Origin: Synergistaceae bacterium | GTDB lineage: Bacteria > Synergistota > Synergistia > Synergistales > Synergistaceae | Direction: 5' to 3' | DNA length: 32,299 nucleotides | Assembly: GCA_031260185.1 (NCBI GenBank) | Contig: JAIRKI010000094.1 | Location: forward strand, 1 to 32,299 | Shown here: positions 1-9,551 of the stretch, in pieces | Numbering within the stretch: position 1 is the stretch's first letter | How the letters are laid out: each line of letters opens with the position of its first letter | Program-made: the position numbers and the translations under genes | Notes under the pieces: model-generated | Database searches by the model: none | What the model saw: only the letters and a program-made list of their open reading frames with translations | Told to the model about the DNA's origin: nothing

Positions 1-2
1 AT

Positions 3-455
3 GTGTCTCTTCTCGGCTACGAATGTGTCGGGACGGAGTTGCGCAAATCCGGCGGGGCGGTTCGGATTACGGTTTTTATCGATTCCGCGGGCGGAATCGG
101 ACACGCCGACTGCGAGCGGGTCTCCGGGGTTTTGTCGGATTTTCTCGACGAGGCCGAACGCGGGTGCAAGGCGTTTCCCGACGGGAAATATTTTCTGGAG
201 GTCAGCTCGCCGGGCATTGAAAGGCCTCTTTACACAGAGGAACATTACGCGCGTTTTGCCGGAAAACTCGCGGCGCTTCGCGTAAAGGGTCTCGGCAAGA
301 TAACGGGACGCATAGTTTCGTGCGCGGACGGGATCGTCGCCCTCGATACCGGCGATGGGAATGTCCGGCGCGTGAGTTTCGGCGACATAAGAAAAGGCAG
401 CCTCGCTTTCGACGAGGGGAACAAGTGCCGGGCGTCGAGGCCGTCGCAAAAATGA
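3..455 (+). CDS. rimP: Ribosome maturation factor RimP (5' end outside window)
   Basis: ORF open at the window edge; GYECVGTEL, VRITVFIDS, LEVSSPGIERPL motifs typical of RimP; directly upstream of nusA. Confidence 0.9.
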   Translation: MSLLGYECVGTELRKSGGAVRITVFIDSAGGIGHADCERVSGVLSDFLDEAERGCKAFPDGKYFLEVSSPGIERPLYTEEHYARFAGKLAALRVKGLGKITGRIVSCADGIVALDTGDGNVRRVSFGDIRKGSLAFDEGNKCRASRPSQK

Positions 456-468
456 GGAGGGACACGGA

Positions 469-1596
469 TTGCAGATTGGGAAGGATTTGATAAAAGCCCT
501 GAAACAGATAGAGGTCGAAAAAGACCTTCCGACGGAGATAATAATCTCGAGCCTCGAGGCCGCGATGGCGTCCGCCTACAAAAAATATAAAAACGGCGGG
601 CAGACGGTCGAGGTTCATATAGATACTATAAACGGGGAGATATCAATAGCGGAAAAATATCATATAGTGGAGGAAGTCGCAAACCCCGATTGCGAATGGA
701 CGATAGAACAAGCCCGCAGCAACGGGAACGAAATCGTCGGCATAGGCGATTTCGCGTACGTGGAGGTGAATCCCGAAAACTTCGGGCGCATCGCGGCGCA
801 GACGGCGAGGCAGGTCATAATTCAGCGGCTGAAGGACGCGGAGCGCCAGATAATTCTGAACGAGTTCGCCGATCGCGAGGGCGACATGGTCGTGGGGATG
901 ATTTTCAAGGCGGAGGGAGATCAGGTACTGGTTCGTCTGAACGACAGGACGGAGGCGTACCTGCCGAAAGAGGAACGCATATCGGACGAGACGTACTCGC
1001 CGGGGGAGAGGATGAAATTCCTTCTCCTTCAGGTAAAAAAAACCACGCGAGGCCCGAGGATAATCGTCTCCAGGACTCATCCGTCGCTTCTGAAGCGTCT
1101 GCTGGAGTTGGAAGTGCCCGAGATCGCCGAGGGCACCGTCGAGATAAAAAATATCGTGAGAGAAGCCGGGGCCAGGGCAAAAATCGCCGTGCGGTCGCTC
1201 GACATGAACGTGGATCCTGTCGGCGCTTGCGTGGGCGAGGCCGGCAAGCGTATAAAATACATAAGCGACGAACTCGGGGGCGAGCGCATAGACGTGATAA
1301 TATGGAGCGATGACGCCGCGCAGTTCGTGCGCAACGCCCTGTCTCCGGCCAAAGTGGCCAGGACGGAACCCGTGTTCGAACAGGAAAAATCACTCAGGGT
1401 GTTCGTCAAACAGGATCAGCTGTCGCTGGCGATAGGCAAGGCGGGGCAGAACGTCCGTCTGGCGGCGCGGATCACGGGCTGGAAAATAGATATCAAGGTG
1501 ATCGAGCCGGAAAGACTGCCCACGCTTCAGGACCTGTTCGACGACATAACGAAAACGACCGGAGAATCGCTTTGGCAGGACCTTCCGAAGAACTGA
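469..1596 (+). CDS. nusA: Transcription termination/antitermination protein NusA
   Basis: 375 aa; S1/KH-domain motifs (VGACVGEAGKRIKYISDELGGERIDVI, LAIGKAGQNVRLAARITGWKIDI); TTG start. Confidence 0.95.
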   Translation: MQIGKDLIKALKQIEVEKDLPTEIIISSLEAAMASAYKKYKNGGQTVEVHIDTINGEISIAEKYHIVEEVANPDCEWTIEQARSNGNEIVGIGDFAYVEVNPENFGRIAAQTARQVIIQRLKDAERQIILNEFADREGDMVVGMIFKAEGDQVLVRLNDRTEAYLPKEERISDETYSPGERMKFLLLQVKKTTRGPRIIVSRTHPSLLKRLLELEVPEIAEGTVEIKNIVREAGARAKIAVRSLDMNVDPVGACVGEAGKRIKYISDELGGERIDVIIWSDDAAQFVRNALSPAKVARTEPVFEQEKSLRVFVKQDQLSLAIGKAGQNVRLAARITGWKIDIKVIEPERLPTLQDLFDDITKTTGESLWQDLPKN

Positions 1597-1874
1597 CGAA
1601 ACCGCGGCCGCGCAGGGCGAGAAAATGCGCCGGCTGCGGCATGGAGCGCCCGAAAGGCGAGATGCTGCGCGTGGTACGCGCGCCGGGCGGCGCGGTCTCG
1701 ATCGACGCTTCGGGACGCGCGCAGGGAAGAGGGGCTTATATATGCCGCGACGCCGCGTGTCTCGGCAACGCGCTCAAAAAAAACGCGTTCGCGAGGGTTT
1801 TGAAACATCCTGTCGATCGTTCGTTCTACGGCGAAGTCGCGAAGTTTTTGGAGGGTGAAGCCGGTGACGGGTGA
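1572..1874 (+). CDS. ylxR: YlxR family (DUF448) RNA-binding protein
   Basis: RKCAGCGMERPKGEMLRVVRAPGG motif; position between nusA and infB; overlaps nusA 3' end. Confidence 0.88.
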   Translation: MAGPSEELTKPRPRRARKCAGCGMERPKGEMLRVVRAPGGAVSIDASGRAQGRGAYICRDAACLGNALKKNAFARVLKHPVDRSFYGEVAKFLEGEAGDG

Positions 1875-2214
1875 GGCCGCCCGAAGCATACTTTCGCTTC
1901 TCGGGCTGGCGCGAAGGGCGCGCGAACTCGTGATCGGGCAGGACAGGGTTTTCGGCGCGCTGAGGGCCGGACGAAAGTTATGCGCCGTAGCGTCGGAGGA
2001 TTGCTCGCCGAACGTGCTGCGCAAGGCGCGGCGGGCGATGCGCGATGTCGTCGTGATTCCCGGCCTGACGGGCGAATCGCTCGGCGTTGCGGTGGGAATC
2101 GGCAGGGCGAAGATAGTGGCCCTTCCTTCCGGGAGCGGCTTTACGAGAAAAATTACAGACTTGGTCGAAATAAAGGGGGGGGGTTGCGCGGATGAACAAG
2201 ATCAGAATTTATGA
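1855..2214 (+). CDS. L7Ae/L30e-like ribosomal protein family (YlxQ-like)
   Basis: LLGLARRARELVIGQDRVFGALRAGRKLCAVASEDCSPNVLRKA; canonical position before infB; GTG start. Confidence 0.8.
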   Translation: MKPVTGEAARSILSLLGLARRARELVIGQDRVFGALRAGRKLCAVASEDCSPNVLRKARRAMRDVVVIPGLTGESLGVAVGIGRAKIVALPSGSGFTRKITDLVEIKGGGCADEQDQNL

Positions 2215-4282
2215 ACTTTCGAAACTGCTGGGCCTAACAAATCCGGAACTGCTTGCGGCGCTATCCGCACTCGATATCAAAGTGAAGTCTCACTCGAGTT
2301 CTCTGGATATGGAAACGGCGCAACTGGTAGAAGACCATGTAAATAAAACGAAAAACGGCGGTCGTCCGCATGAAATCGATTCCGCGGCTGAAAAAACAGG
2401 AAAAAAATCCGATTCCGCCGTTGTGCTGCACGTCGGCGAAAACGCCACGGTGGGCGATATCGCCAAAAAACTGGGGCGGCCGCCCGCCGAACTCGTGAGG
2501 ATGCTCATAGGCAAAGGGTTTATGATACCGGCGAACACCGTCCCTTCGGAGGACGCGATAACCGTCATAAACGCGGCTTTCAACCGCGAGATCAAAATGG
2601 ACGGGGAGATAGCGGAGGAAGAACCCCCGGCGGACGAACCGCCGCCGGAGCCGGAACCAAAATCGGAACCGGAGCCGGAGCCGGAAGAACGGCGGCGGGA
2701 AGACGCCGAAAAAACGGAGGGAAAAAAATCCGTCCCCGCGCGGAAGGCGCTTATTCCCGACGCGCCCGACGCCAAACCCAGGCCGCCCATCGTGACGGTT
2801 TTGGGACACGTCGACCACGGAAAGACGACGCTCCTCGATTTCATCCGCAAGACCCGCGTCACCGAGGGGGAAGCCGGAGGCATCACTCAGCATATCGGAG
2901 CGTACAAGGTGGAGTACAACGGCAACCGGATAGTGTTTCTGGATACTCCGGGCCACGAGGCGTTTACCTCGATGAGGGCCCGCGGCGCGAGCGTCACGGA
3001 CATAGCCGTTCTCGTCGTGGCCGCCGAGGACGGCGTGATGCCGCAGACGCTCGAGGCCGTGAACCACGCGAAAGCCGCCGGCGTGCCGATAATCGTGGCC
3101 ATCAACAAGGTCGACAAGCCGGACGCGAAACCTGAACGCGTGCGCCAGCAATTGTCCGACCACGGTCTCGTTCCCGAGGAATGGGGCGGGGACGTGATCA
3201 TGGTCGAGATATCCGCGAAGACCGGTCATGGGGTGGACAACCTTCTCGACATGGTGCTTCTGGTGGCGGAGATGGGCGAGCTGAAGGCGTCCGAATCCGT
3301 CGCGGCGACGGGAGTGGTGGTAGAGGCGAATCTCGATAAGGGCAAGGGGCCCGTCGCGTCCGTGATAGTTCAGCAGGGAACCCTGCGGCGCGGAAATATC
3401 GTCGCGACCGATACTTCCTGGGGCAAAATAAGGGCGATGCTCGACGACGAGGGACGCCCGACCGCCGCCGCCGGCCCCGGTTCCCCCATAGAGGTGCTTG
3501 GATTCGAGACCGTGCCGATGCCCGGCGAGACATTCAGGCTCATAGTCTCGGAGCGCGAGGCGAAAGACCTCGCGGCTGTCGCTTCCCGCAGGGAAGTCTC
3601 GGGTCAGGGACGCGGTTCCATGACGCTGGAGGAACTTTACAGCCGGATGCAAACCGGTGACACCCCGCGGCTCAACGTTATTTTAAAATGCGACGTCCAA
3701 GGTTCTCTGGAGGCGTTTCATTCCACGCTGATGAAGATGAGTAGCGACGCCGTGAGGATCAATATAATCCATGAGGGCGTCGGGCGTATTTCGGGGTCGG
3801 ACGTGGATCTCGCGGCGGTTTCGCGCGCCGTCATAATAGGTTTCAACGTGAGGCCCGACGCGAACGCCAAAAAACTGTCCGAGGCCGAAAATGTTCAGAT
3901 ACGCCTTTATCGGGTCATATACGACATGCAGGAGGACATAAAATCGGCGCTCGAGGGAATGCTAGCGCCGACGCTGCGCGAAAATACGGTCGGGACCGCC
4001 GAAATCCGGAATATCTTCAAAATTCCGAAGGCGGGCAGGATAGCCGGATGTTTCGTCCGGGACGGCGCGATAAAACGAAGCGCGAAGATCAGGGTGGTCA
4101 GAGACGGCATAGTCCTCTGGGACGGTTCTCTCAGCAGTCTGAGGCACTTCAAGGACGACGTGAGGGAGATATCGGCCGGCAACGAGTGCGGTCTCAATTT
4201 CGCCGGTTTTCAGGATTTTCGCGAGGGCGATATCGTGGAGGCGTACGAGATGCTCTCGGAGAAACAGACCCTCGATATATGA
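2192..4282 (+). CDS. infB: Translation initiation factor IF-2
   Basis: 696 aa; [35 protein letters not shown]-motifs; Pro/Glu-rich linker. Confidence 0.97.
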   Translation: MNKIRIYELSKLLGLTNPELLAALSALDIKVKSHSSSLDMETAQLVEDHVNKTKNGGRPHEIDSAAEKTGKKSDSAVVLHVGENATVGDIAKKLGRPPAELVRMLIGKGFMIPANTVPSEDAITVINAAFNREIKMDGEIAEEEPPADEPPPEPEPKSEPEPEPEERRREDAEKTEGKKSVPARKALIPDAPDAKPRPPIVTVLGHVDHGKTTLLDFIRKTRVTEGEAGGITQHIGAYKVEYNGNRIVFLDTPGHEAFTSMRARGASVTDIAVLVVAAEDGVMPQTLEAVNHAKAAGVPIIVAINKVDKPDAKPERVRQQLSDHGLVPEEWGGDVIMVEISAKTGHGVDNLLDMVLLVAEMGELKASESVAATGVVVEANLDKGKGPVASVIVQQGTLRRGNIVATDTSWGKIRAMLDDEGRPTAAAGPGSPIEVLGFETVPMPGETFRLIVSEREAKDLAAVASRREVSGQGRGSMTLEELYSRMQTGDTPRLNVILKCDVQGSLEAFHSTLMKMSSDAVRINIIHEGVGRISGSDVDLAAVSRAVIIGFNVRPDANAKKLSEAENVQIRLYRVIYDMQEDIKSALEGMLAPTLRENTVGTAEIRNIFKIPKAGRIAGCFVRDGAIKRSAKIRVVRDGIVLWDGSLSSLRHFKDDVREISAGNECGLNFAGFQDFREGDIVEAYEMLSEKQTLDI

Positions 4283-4590
4283 AAACGTGGGTCGGCGTCG
4301 TCAGCCTGTCGATGGAGATATCTGGCGCCGCGAGCCTGAAAGACAGGAGACAGGTGACGAGATCCCTCTCCGACAGGCTCAGGAAGCGTTTCAGCGTTTC
4401 ATGCGCCGATCTCGGGCCGGACGGAATGTGGAACATGGCCGACATCACGGCGGTGTTCGCGAGTTCCTCCCATCGGGAAGCCGAAACCCGCGCGGAGCGG
4501 TGTCTCGCGTTTCTGCGCGGGGCGGAGAACGAGGGCGAATTTGTCATTCCAGAAACGAGACGCGAGGTTTTTGCCCATGGCGACTTTTAG
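4279..4590 (+). CDS. DUF503 family protein (YlxP-like)
   Basis: [50 protein letters not shown] overlap with infB stop. Confidence 0.85.
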   Translation: MKTWVGVVSLSMEISGAASLKDRRQVTRSLSDRLRKRFSVSCADLGPDGMWNMADITAVFASSSHREAETRAERCLAFLRGAENEGEFVIPETRREVFAHGDF

Positions 4591-4939
4591 GATAGAGCGG
4601 CTGAACAGGGAATTTCTGCGCGATATGGCGGACATCGTCGCGAACAGACTGAAGGACGAGCGGCTGAGGGACGCGATGCTCACCGGCGTCGAATGTTCGC
4701 GTGATTTGAGCCACGCGAAGGTTTACTTCACCGTTTTGGATTATTCATCGGCGGAGGGGGTAAAATCTGCGCTCGACTCATGCGCCGGGCGCATCAGGGG
4801 GTTTCTCGGCCGCGACATGCGCGTCAGACAGGTGCCGGAACTGCGTTTCGTGTTCGACGACTCGGAGCGCAAGGCGAGAGAAATCGACGCGCTCATCGAC
4901 CGCGTCATGAAAGAGGATTCGTTTGGAAAATCACAGTGA
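4577..4939 (+). CDS. rbfA: 30S ribosome-binding factor RbfA
   Basis: FRIERLNREFLRDMADIVANRLKD...VTVxLSHAKVYFTV...LRFVFDDS; position in operon; ATG at 4577 within the 4541-4939 ORF. Confidence 0.9.
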   Translation: MATFRIERLNREFLRDMADIVANRLKDERLRDAMLTGVECSRDLSHAKVYFTVLDYSSAEGVKSALDSCAGRIRGFLGRDMRVRQVPELRFVFDDSERKAREIDALIDRVMKEDSFGKSQ

Positions 4940-5939
4940 CGCGATCGAAAAAATCGTCCGTCTCCTGGACGCGTCGGACTCGTGGCTGGTATTGAGCCAT
5001 GAGAATCCGGACGGTGATACCCTCGGCTGCGGGGCCGCCTTGACGCGCGTTGGACTGCGGCTCTCCAAAAAAGTGATTCACGCGTGTCCGGATCCGTGTC
5101 CGGCAAAATATTCATACTTGTTCGGCAGTTTCGATTTGCTTACGCCCGAGAACCTGCCGGAGGGTTTTCCGGGCGCCGGAGGGGTAGTGATATGCGTTGA
5201 CGCCAGCACCGCGGCGCGCGCGTTTCCCCGGGCGGGTTCGCGCGGTTTCACGTGCCCTCTGGTAAATATCGATCACCACCCGGACAACGAACGTTTCGGC
5301 GACGTCATATGGGTGGATCCGACGGCTTCGGCGACCGGCGAGATGATCACGGAACTGATATCGGCATCCGGGTGGGGATTTCAAAAAGACGAGGCCGAGG
5401 CGCTTTACACGGCCCTCATATCCGATAACGGCGGTTTCAGTTTCGAGTCCACGACGCTCAAAAGCCACGCCGTGGCGATGACGCTCATCGAGGCGGGCGT
5501 CTCCCCGGGCAAGATATCGGAAAAGCTGAATTCGAGCCTGTCGGAGGGCGTTCTGAACCTTTGGGGCAGAGCCATGACGCGGACTGCCGTCTTCGCGGAC
5601 GGCGAGTGCGCGGTTTTTTGGCTGACCGCCGAAGATTTTTCGCGGACCGAAACCACGCGCGACGCCGCTGAGAACCTGGTCAATTTTCTTCTGAGGATAA
5701 AAGGCGTGAAGATGGCCGCCCTGTGCGGCGAAATGCCCGCCGTCGGGGGAGAAAAACGCGTAAAGGCCTCGCTGCGCGCGCGCGCCCCTTTCAATGCCCG
5801 CGAAGTGGCGGCGGTCTTCGGCGGCGGCGGTCATAACCTCGCCTCGGGATGCGTCATGAGCGCGGGTGTTTCGGAAGCGGTATCTCTGTTGCGGAAAGAG
5901 ATGACACGTCATGTTTCAAGGTTTCATACCGATAAATAA
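4923..5939 (+). CDS. nrnA: DHH-family phosphoesterase (NrnA/RecJ-like bifunctional oligoribonuclease/PAP phosphatase)
   Basis: SHENPDGDTLGCGAAL, NIDHHPDNERFGD, GGGGHNLASGC (DHHA1) motifs; between rbfA and truB. Confidence 0.88.
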   Translation: MENHSDAIEKIVRLLDASDSWLVLSHENPDGDTLGCGAALTRVGLRLSKKVIHACPDPCPAKYSYLFGSFDLLTPENLPEGFPGAGGVVICVDASTAARAFPRAGSRGFTCPLVNIDHHPDNERFGDVIWVDPTASATGEMITELISASGWGFQKDEAEALYTALISDNGGFSFESTTLKSHAVAMTLIEAGVSPGKISEKLNSSLSEGVLNLWGRAMTRTAVFADGECAVFWLTAEDFSRTETTRDAAENLVNFLLRIKGVKMAALCGEMPAVGGEKRVKASLRARAPFNAREVAAVFGGGGHNLASGCVMSAGVSEAVSLLRKEMTRHVSRFHTDK

Positions 5940-6966
5940 ACCCGTGGGTTTACGAAGTTCCGCGTGCGTTGAAAAAATAAAACGGATACTCGGAAATAAA
6001 ATAAAAGTCGGACACGGTGGGACGCTCGATTCCTCCGCCGGAGGCGTTCTCGTCATACTGCTCGGCGCCTCGACCCGGCTTTCCGAATATGTCACGCGGA
6101 TGCCCAAAACCTACAGGGCTACGCTGAAGCTCGGTTCGGAGACGACGACGTGCGATTACACGGGCGGCGTGACCGCGACGGGAGACGCCCGAAATATACG
6201 CGAGTCCGACGTCGATTCGGTCATTCCGCGTTTTTTGGGATGGAGGATGCAGATGCCGCCGGATATATCGGCGATACACGTCAACGGTCGGAGAGCGCAC
6301 GAGATTCGCAGGGCGGGCGGAACGCCCGATTTGGCCGCTCGCCCTGTGTTCATAAAAAGCGTGCGCCGCGAGGACCCGATATCGCCCGAAGGAGAATTGA
6401 GCCTGACAATAAGCTGCGGCAAAGGCGTCTATGTGCGCGCGATAGCGCGGGACATGGGCAGGATTCTCGGTTGCCGCGCCCATATAGCCTCGCTCGTCAG
6501 GCTCGCGACAGGGCCCTTTTCGCTGGAGAGCGCCTTGCGCGTGGACGGGAATTTTTCCGTCCGGCGGGAAGATTTGGCGTCGTTCGTGTATCCCCCGGAA
6601 TCTCTGGGGAGTTATCTGCCGCTTTATTCGGCGGGAGACGGCGACGCCGCGAAACTGGCGCGGGGGCGGACGATATTGTTTTCCGCCGTCAGGCGCGAGA
6701 CCAGCGGCGCGTACTGCCCGGGCGGCGTCATAATCATATCGCGGCGGGACGCGGTGACCGTCGCGACGCTCGACAGGATCGGCGGGACGACGGTGGTGAA
6801 GCCCGAGATCAATATAGAACAACAGGCAAAACCTTTGGGCTCTGCCCCAAACCCCGCCGGGGAGCCAGCTCCCCGGACCCCTCTTACAAATTATGAAGAG
6901 GGCGCGGGCGCGTCCCGCCGCTCTTCTCGGGGGAGCTTGCTCCCCGCCGGGTTCGGGCGCCCATAG
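5911..6966 (+). CDS. truB: tRNA pseudouridine(55) synthase TruB with an element-derived C-terminal tail
   Basis: GFIPINKPVGLRSS, KVGHGGTLDSSAGGVLVILLG, GKGVYVRAIARDMG; last ~46 codons lie in the palindromic element at 6827-6999. Confidence 0.93.
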   Translation: MFQGFIPINKPVGLRSSACVEKIKRILGNKIKVGHGGTLDSSAGGVLVILLGASTRLSEYVTRMPKTYRATLKLGSETTTCDYTGGVTATGDARNIRESDVDSVIPRFLGWRMQMPPDISAIHVNGRRAHEIRRAGGTPDLAARPVFIKSVRREDPISPEGELSLTISCGKGVYVRAIARDMGRILGCRAHIASLVRLATGPFSLESALRVDGNFSVRREDLASFVYPPESLGSYLPLYSAGDGDAAKLARGRTILFSAVRRETSGAYCPGGVIIISRRDAVTVATLDRIGGTTVVKPEINIEQQAKPLGSAPNPAGEPAPRTPLTNYEEGAGASRRSSRGSLLPAGFGRP

Positions 6967-6999
6967 GCCCGACGCGCCTACGGGGAGCCCGAGGTTTTG
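6827..6999. repeat. Palindromic dispersed element, copy A (MITE/REP-like, terminal inverted repeats)
   Basis: Ends CAAAACCTTTGGGCTC...GAGCCCGAGGTTTTG are near-inverse; contains perfect hairpins CCGGGGAGC-CA-GCTCCCCGG (6857-6876) and GGGGAGC-TT-GCTCCCC (6930-6945); 21-bp inverted match to copy C. Confidence 0.75.
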
Positions 7000-7016
7000 A
7001 ACCGGAGGATAGTGTC

Positions 7017-8006
7017 ATGATAGCGGCGGTCGGGGCTTTCGACGGTTTCCACAAGGGACATCAGGCGTTATTGGAGCGCGCGCGGACGATAGCCGCCGGC
7101 GCGCGCCGCGATTGGGGAGCGGTTACGTTTGCGCGGCATCCCGATGAATTTATTTTTCCTGAAAAAAATTTTAAATTTTTATATTCCCAAAAAGAACGGC
7201 GGATGCTGGGGCGTTTTTTCGCGATTCCGACAGTCCGCGAGATTGAGTTTACGCCGCGAATCGCGAACATGTCCCCGGCTGAATTTCTCGATTTCATATC
7301 GGGCGAGTTCGGCGTGGACGGGATAGTGGTGGGGGAGGGCTTCCGGTTCGGCAAAAACCGTGAGGGAACCGCCGATTTCCTGTCGGGCGAATGTCAAAAG
7401 CGGAATTGGCCGCTCGGAATCGTGTCTGCCGTGAACGATCTTCGGGGAGAGCCGATATCGAGCACTTCGATAAGGGACACGGTTGCCGCCGGCGATATGC
7501 GTTACGCGTGGGAAACGCAGGGACATCCGTATTTTTGCGCCGGCCTTGTAGTGCACGGAAACGAAAGAGGCAGGACGATCGGTTTTCCGACCGCCAATTT
7601 GGAAACAGCCCCCGAAAAAGTCGGCGCGAGACGGGGAAGCTACGCCGCGCTGGCGTTCGTAAACGGCCATTGGCGCGCGGGCGCGGCCAATATCGGCCTC
7701 AACCCAACGTTCAACGACGTCCGGGGAACGCGTTTCGAGGTGTTTTTGCTGGATTTCGAAGGCGACATTTACGGCGTAGAAATCGCCGTGTTTCTGCTGG
7801 AGCGTCTCCGCGACGAAACGCGTTTCGCGAACATCGATGAACTGAAGGAACAGATCAGCCAAAACGTCGGAGAAACCCGAGAAATCGCCGAACGCTTCCT
7901 GCGCGCCGAACAAGCGTTATGGGAAAAATTTCGCGAGGCTTTCGCAAGAAAAAAACCCGCAGACCCCGCCCGCACCCGCCAGGGAGCCGGCTCCATTTTT
8001 CTTTAA
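7017..8006 (+). CDS. ribF: Bifunctional riboflavin kinase/FAD synthetase with repeat-derived C-terminus
   Basis: AVGAFDGFHKGHQALL, GEGFRFGKNREG, ISSTSIRDTVAAGD, GRTIGFPTANLE, GxNPTFND motifs. Confidence 0.95.
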   Translation: MIAAVGAFDGFHKGHQALLERARTIAAGARRDWGAVTFARHPDEFIFPEKNFKFLYSQKERRMLGRFFAIPTVREIEFTPRIANMSPAEFLDFISGEFGVDGIVVGEGFRFGKNREGTADFLSGECQKRNWPLGIVSAVNDLRGEPISSTSIRDTVAAGDMRYAWETQGHPYFCAGLVVHGNERGRTIGFPTANLETAPEKVGARRGSYAALAFVNGHWRAGAANIGLNPTFNDVRGTRFEVFLLDFEGDIYGVEIAVFLLERLRDETRFANIDELKEQISQNVGETREIAERFLRAEQALWEKFREAFARKKPADPARTRQGAGSIFL

Positions 8007-8064
8007 AGGGGTCAAAGGGACTGGTCCCCTTGCGGGGTACGGGGCGGAGCCACGTTGTTTTGCC
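7950..8064. repeat. Palindromic dispersed element, copy B
   Basis: 8006-8064 matches 20436-20494 over 59 bp with one visible mismatch (AAGGGGTCAA[A/G]GGGACTGGTCCCCTTGCGGGGTACGGGGCGGAGCCACGTTGTTTTGCC); shares AGGGAGCCGGCTCC with copy C. Confidence 0.8.
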
Positions 8065-8093
8065 TGCGCCCTGTTTTTAATAAGTTTGGCGAT

Positions 8094-9539
8094 CTAGCCG
8101 TTCTTCTCCCTGTTGAGATAATTGTCGCAGGCGATGGCCGCGTTTCTGCCTTCGTCTATCGCCCGCACTACGAGCGAAGGCCCGCTTCGCATATCGCCGG
8201 CGGCGAATACCGTGGGCAGGCTGCTCTGATAATCGGAATTATTGGCCGCGACATACCCTCTTGAGTCCACTTCCAACTGAAGCTGCTCTGTCAGCGCCCG
8301 TTCCGGCCCGGTGAACCCCATGGCCGTTATCACCATGTCCGCAGGAAACTCCGTTTCGGCGCCGTACGCCGCTTCTTCCACGCTCACCGCCACCACGGAC
8401 GCGACTTTGCCCTTGCGGCCTTTTATCTTGCGGACAGTTGTGAGAAAATGCCTGGGATCCTCTCCGAAGAGAGCTATCGCTTCCTCTATGCCGTAGTCGG
8501 TCTTTCGCACTCTCGGCCACATCGGCCACGGATTGTCCTCCGCCCGCGATTCGGGCGGGCAGGGGAGAATCTCGAACTGAACCACGCCCGACGCGCCCTG
8601 TCTTATCGCCGTGGCGACGCAGTCCGTTCCGGTGTCGCCGCCGCCCACCACGACTACGCGTTTATTTTTGGCGTTTATTGAATTCTTTCCGGTCGGGGCG
8701 TTGCCCGGTAACCGCTTCGCGGCGGCTGAAAGGAACTCCATCGCGGTATGCGTGCCCTTCAGGGCGGAGCCCTCGACATCGAGTTTGCGTTCGTTTGTCG
8801 CTCCGCAGCACAGAACAACGGCGTCAAACTCGCTGAGCAGCCTGATGACCGGCATATCCACGCCGACTTCCGTGTTCAGCGCGAACTTGACGTTTTCCTC
8901 GGCCATGATTCGGATTCTGTTCTCGACTATCGATTTTTCGAGCTTCATGTTGGGTATGCCGTAGGTAAGCAGTCCGCCCGGACGCTCGGCTCTTTCGAAT
9001 ACGGTCACGTCGTTCCCGAGGCGGTTGAGCATGTCCGCGCAGGCGAGCCCGGACGGCCCCGAACCGACTACCGCCACTCTCCCGCCGGTGCGCGTTTTTG
9101 GAACGCGGGGACGTATTTTTCCGTTCTCCAGCATATAGTCGACTATATATCTTTCTATATTTTTTACCGTCACCGGGAGTTCATGTTCTCCCAGCGTGCA
9201 TGATCCCTCGCAGAGCGCCGGGCAGACTCGTGACGTGAACTCGGGAAACGGGTGGGTCATGATAAGTCTTTCATACGCTCCCTCTATGTCTCCGTGATAT
9301 ACGAGGTCGTTTATTTCGGGTATGAGGTTGCCCAAAGGACAGCCTATGACGCCATTCCGAAGCGTCACGCCGGCGTGACAGAACGGCACGCCGCAGTCCA
9401 TGCAACGGGCGCTCTGCCGGGTTATGGTCCCGGTATCGGCCGGCAGGGTGAAGTCGAAACAGTCCCTCACCCTTTCATCCGCGGGCCTGTGAGCGGCCTC
9501 GATCCTGTCATATTCCATAAAGCCCGTCGGTTTTCCCAT
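8094..9539 (-). CDS. gltD: Glutamate synthase small subunit (GltD-like, NAD(P)-dependent FAD oxidoreductase)
   Basis: CMDCGVPFC, CPALCEGSC, VAVVGSGPSGLACADMLNRLGNDVTVFER, VVVVGGGDTGTDCVATAIRQGA. Confidence 0.95.
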   Translation of the reverse strand: MGKPTGFMEYDRIEAAHRPADERVRDCFDFTLPADTGTITRQSARCMDCGVPFCHAGVTLRNGVIGCPLGNLIPEINDLVYHGDIEGAYERLIMTHPFPEFTSRVCPALCEGSCTLGEHELPVTVKNIERYIVDYMLENGKIRPRVPKTRTGGRVAVVGSGPSGLACADMLNRLGNDVTVFERAERPGGLLTYGIPNMKLEKSIVENRIRIMAEENVKFALNTEVGVDMPVIRLLSEFDAVVLCCGATNERKLDVEGSALKGTHTAMEFLSAAAKRLPGNAPTGKNSINAKNKRVVVVGGGDTGTDCVATAIRQGASGVVQFEILPCPPESRAEDNPWPMWPRVRKTDYGIEEAIALFGEDPRHFLTTVRKIKGRKGKVASVVAVSVEEAAYGAETEFPADMVITAMGFTGPERALTEQLQLEVDSRGYVAANNSDYQSSLPTVFAAGDMRSGPSLVVRAIDEGRNAAIACDNYLNREKNG

Positions 9540-9551
9540 GACGCGAACCCC

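Noticed and set aside
2261-3652. 463-aa minus-strand ORF opposite infB
   Set aside because: Shadow ORF of infB with His/Arg-rich nonsense composition
7000-7017. FMN riboswitch upstream of ribF
   Set aside because: The gap is occupied by the palindromic element and a short RBS region; no RFN-element sequence seen
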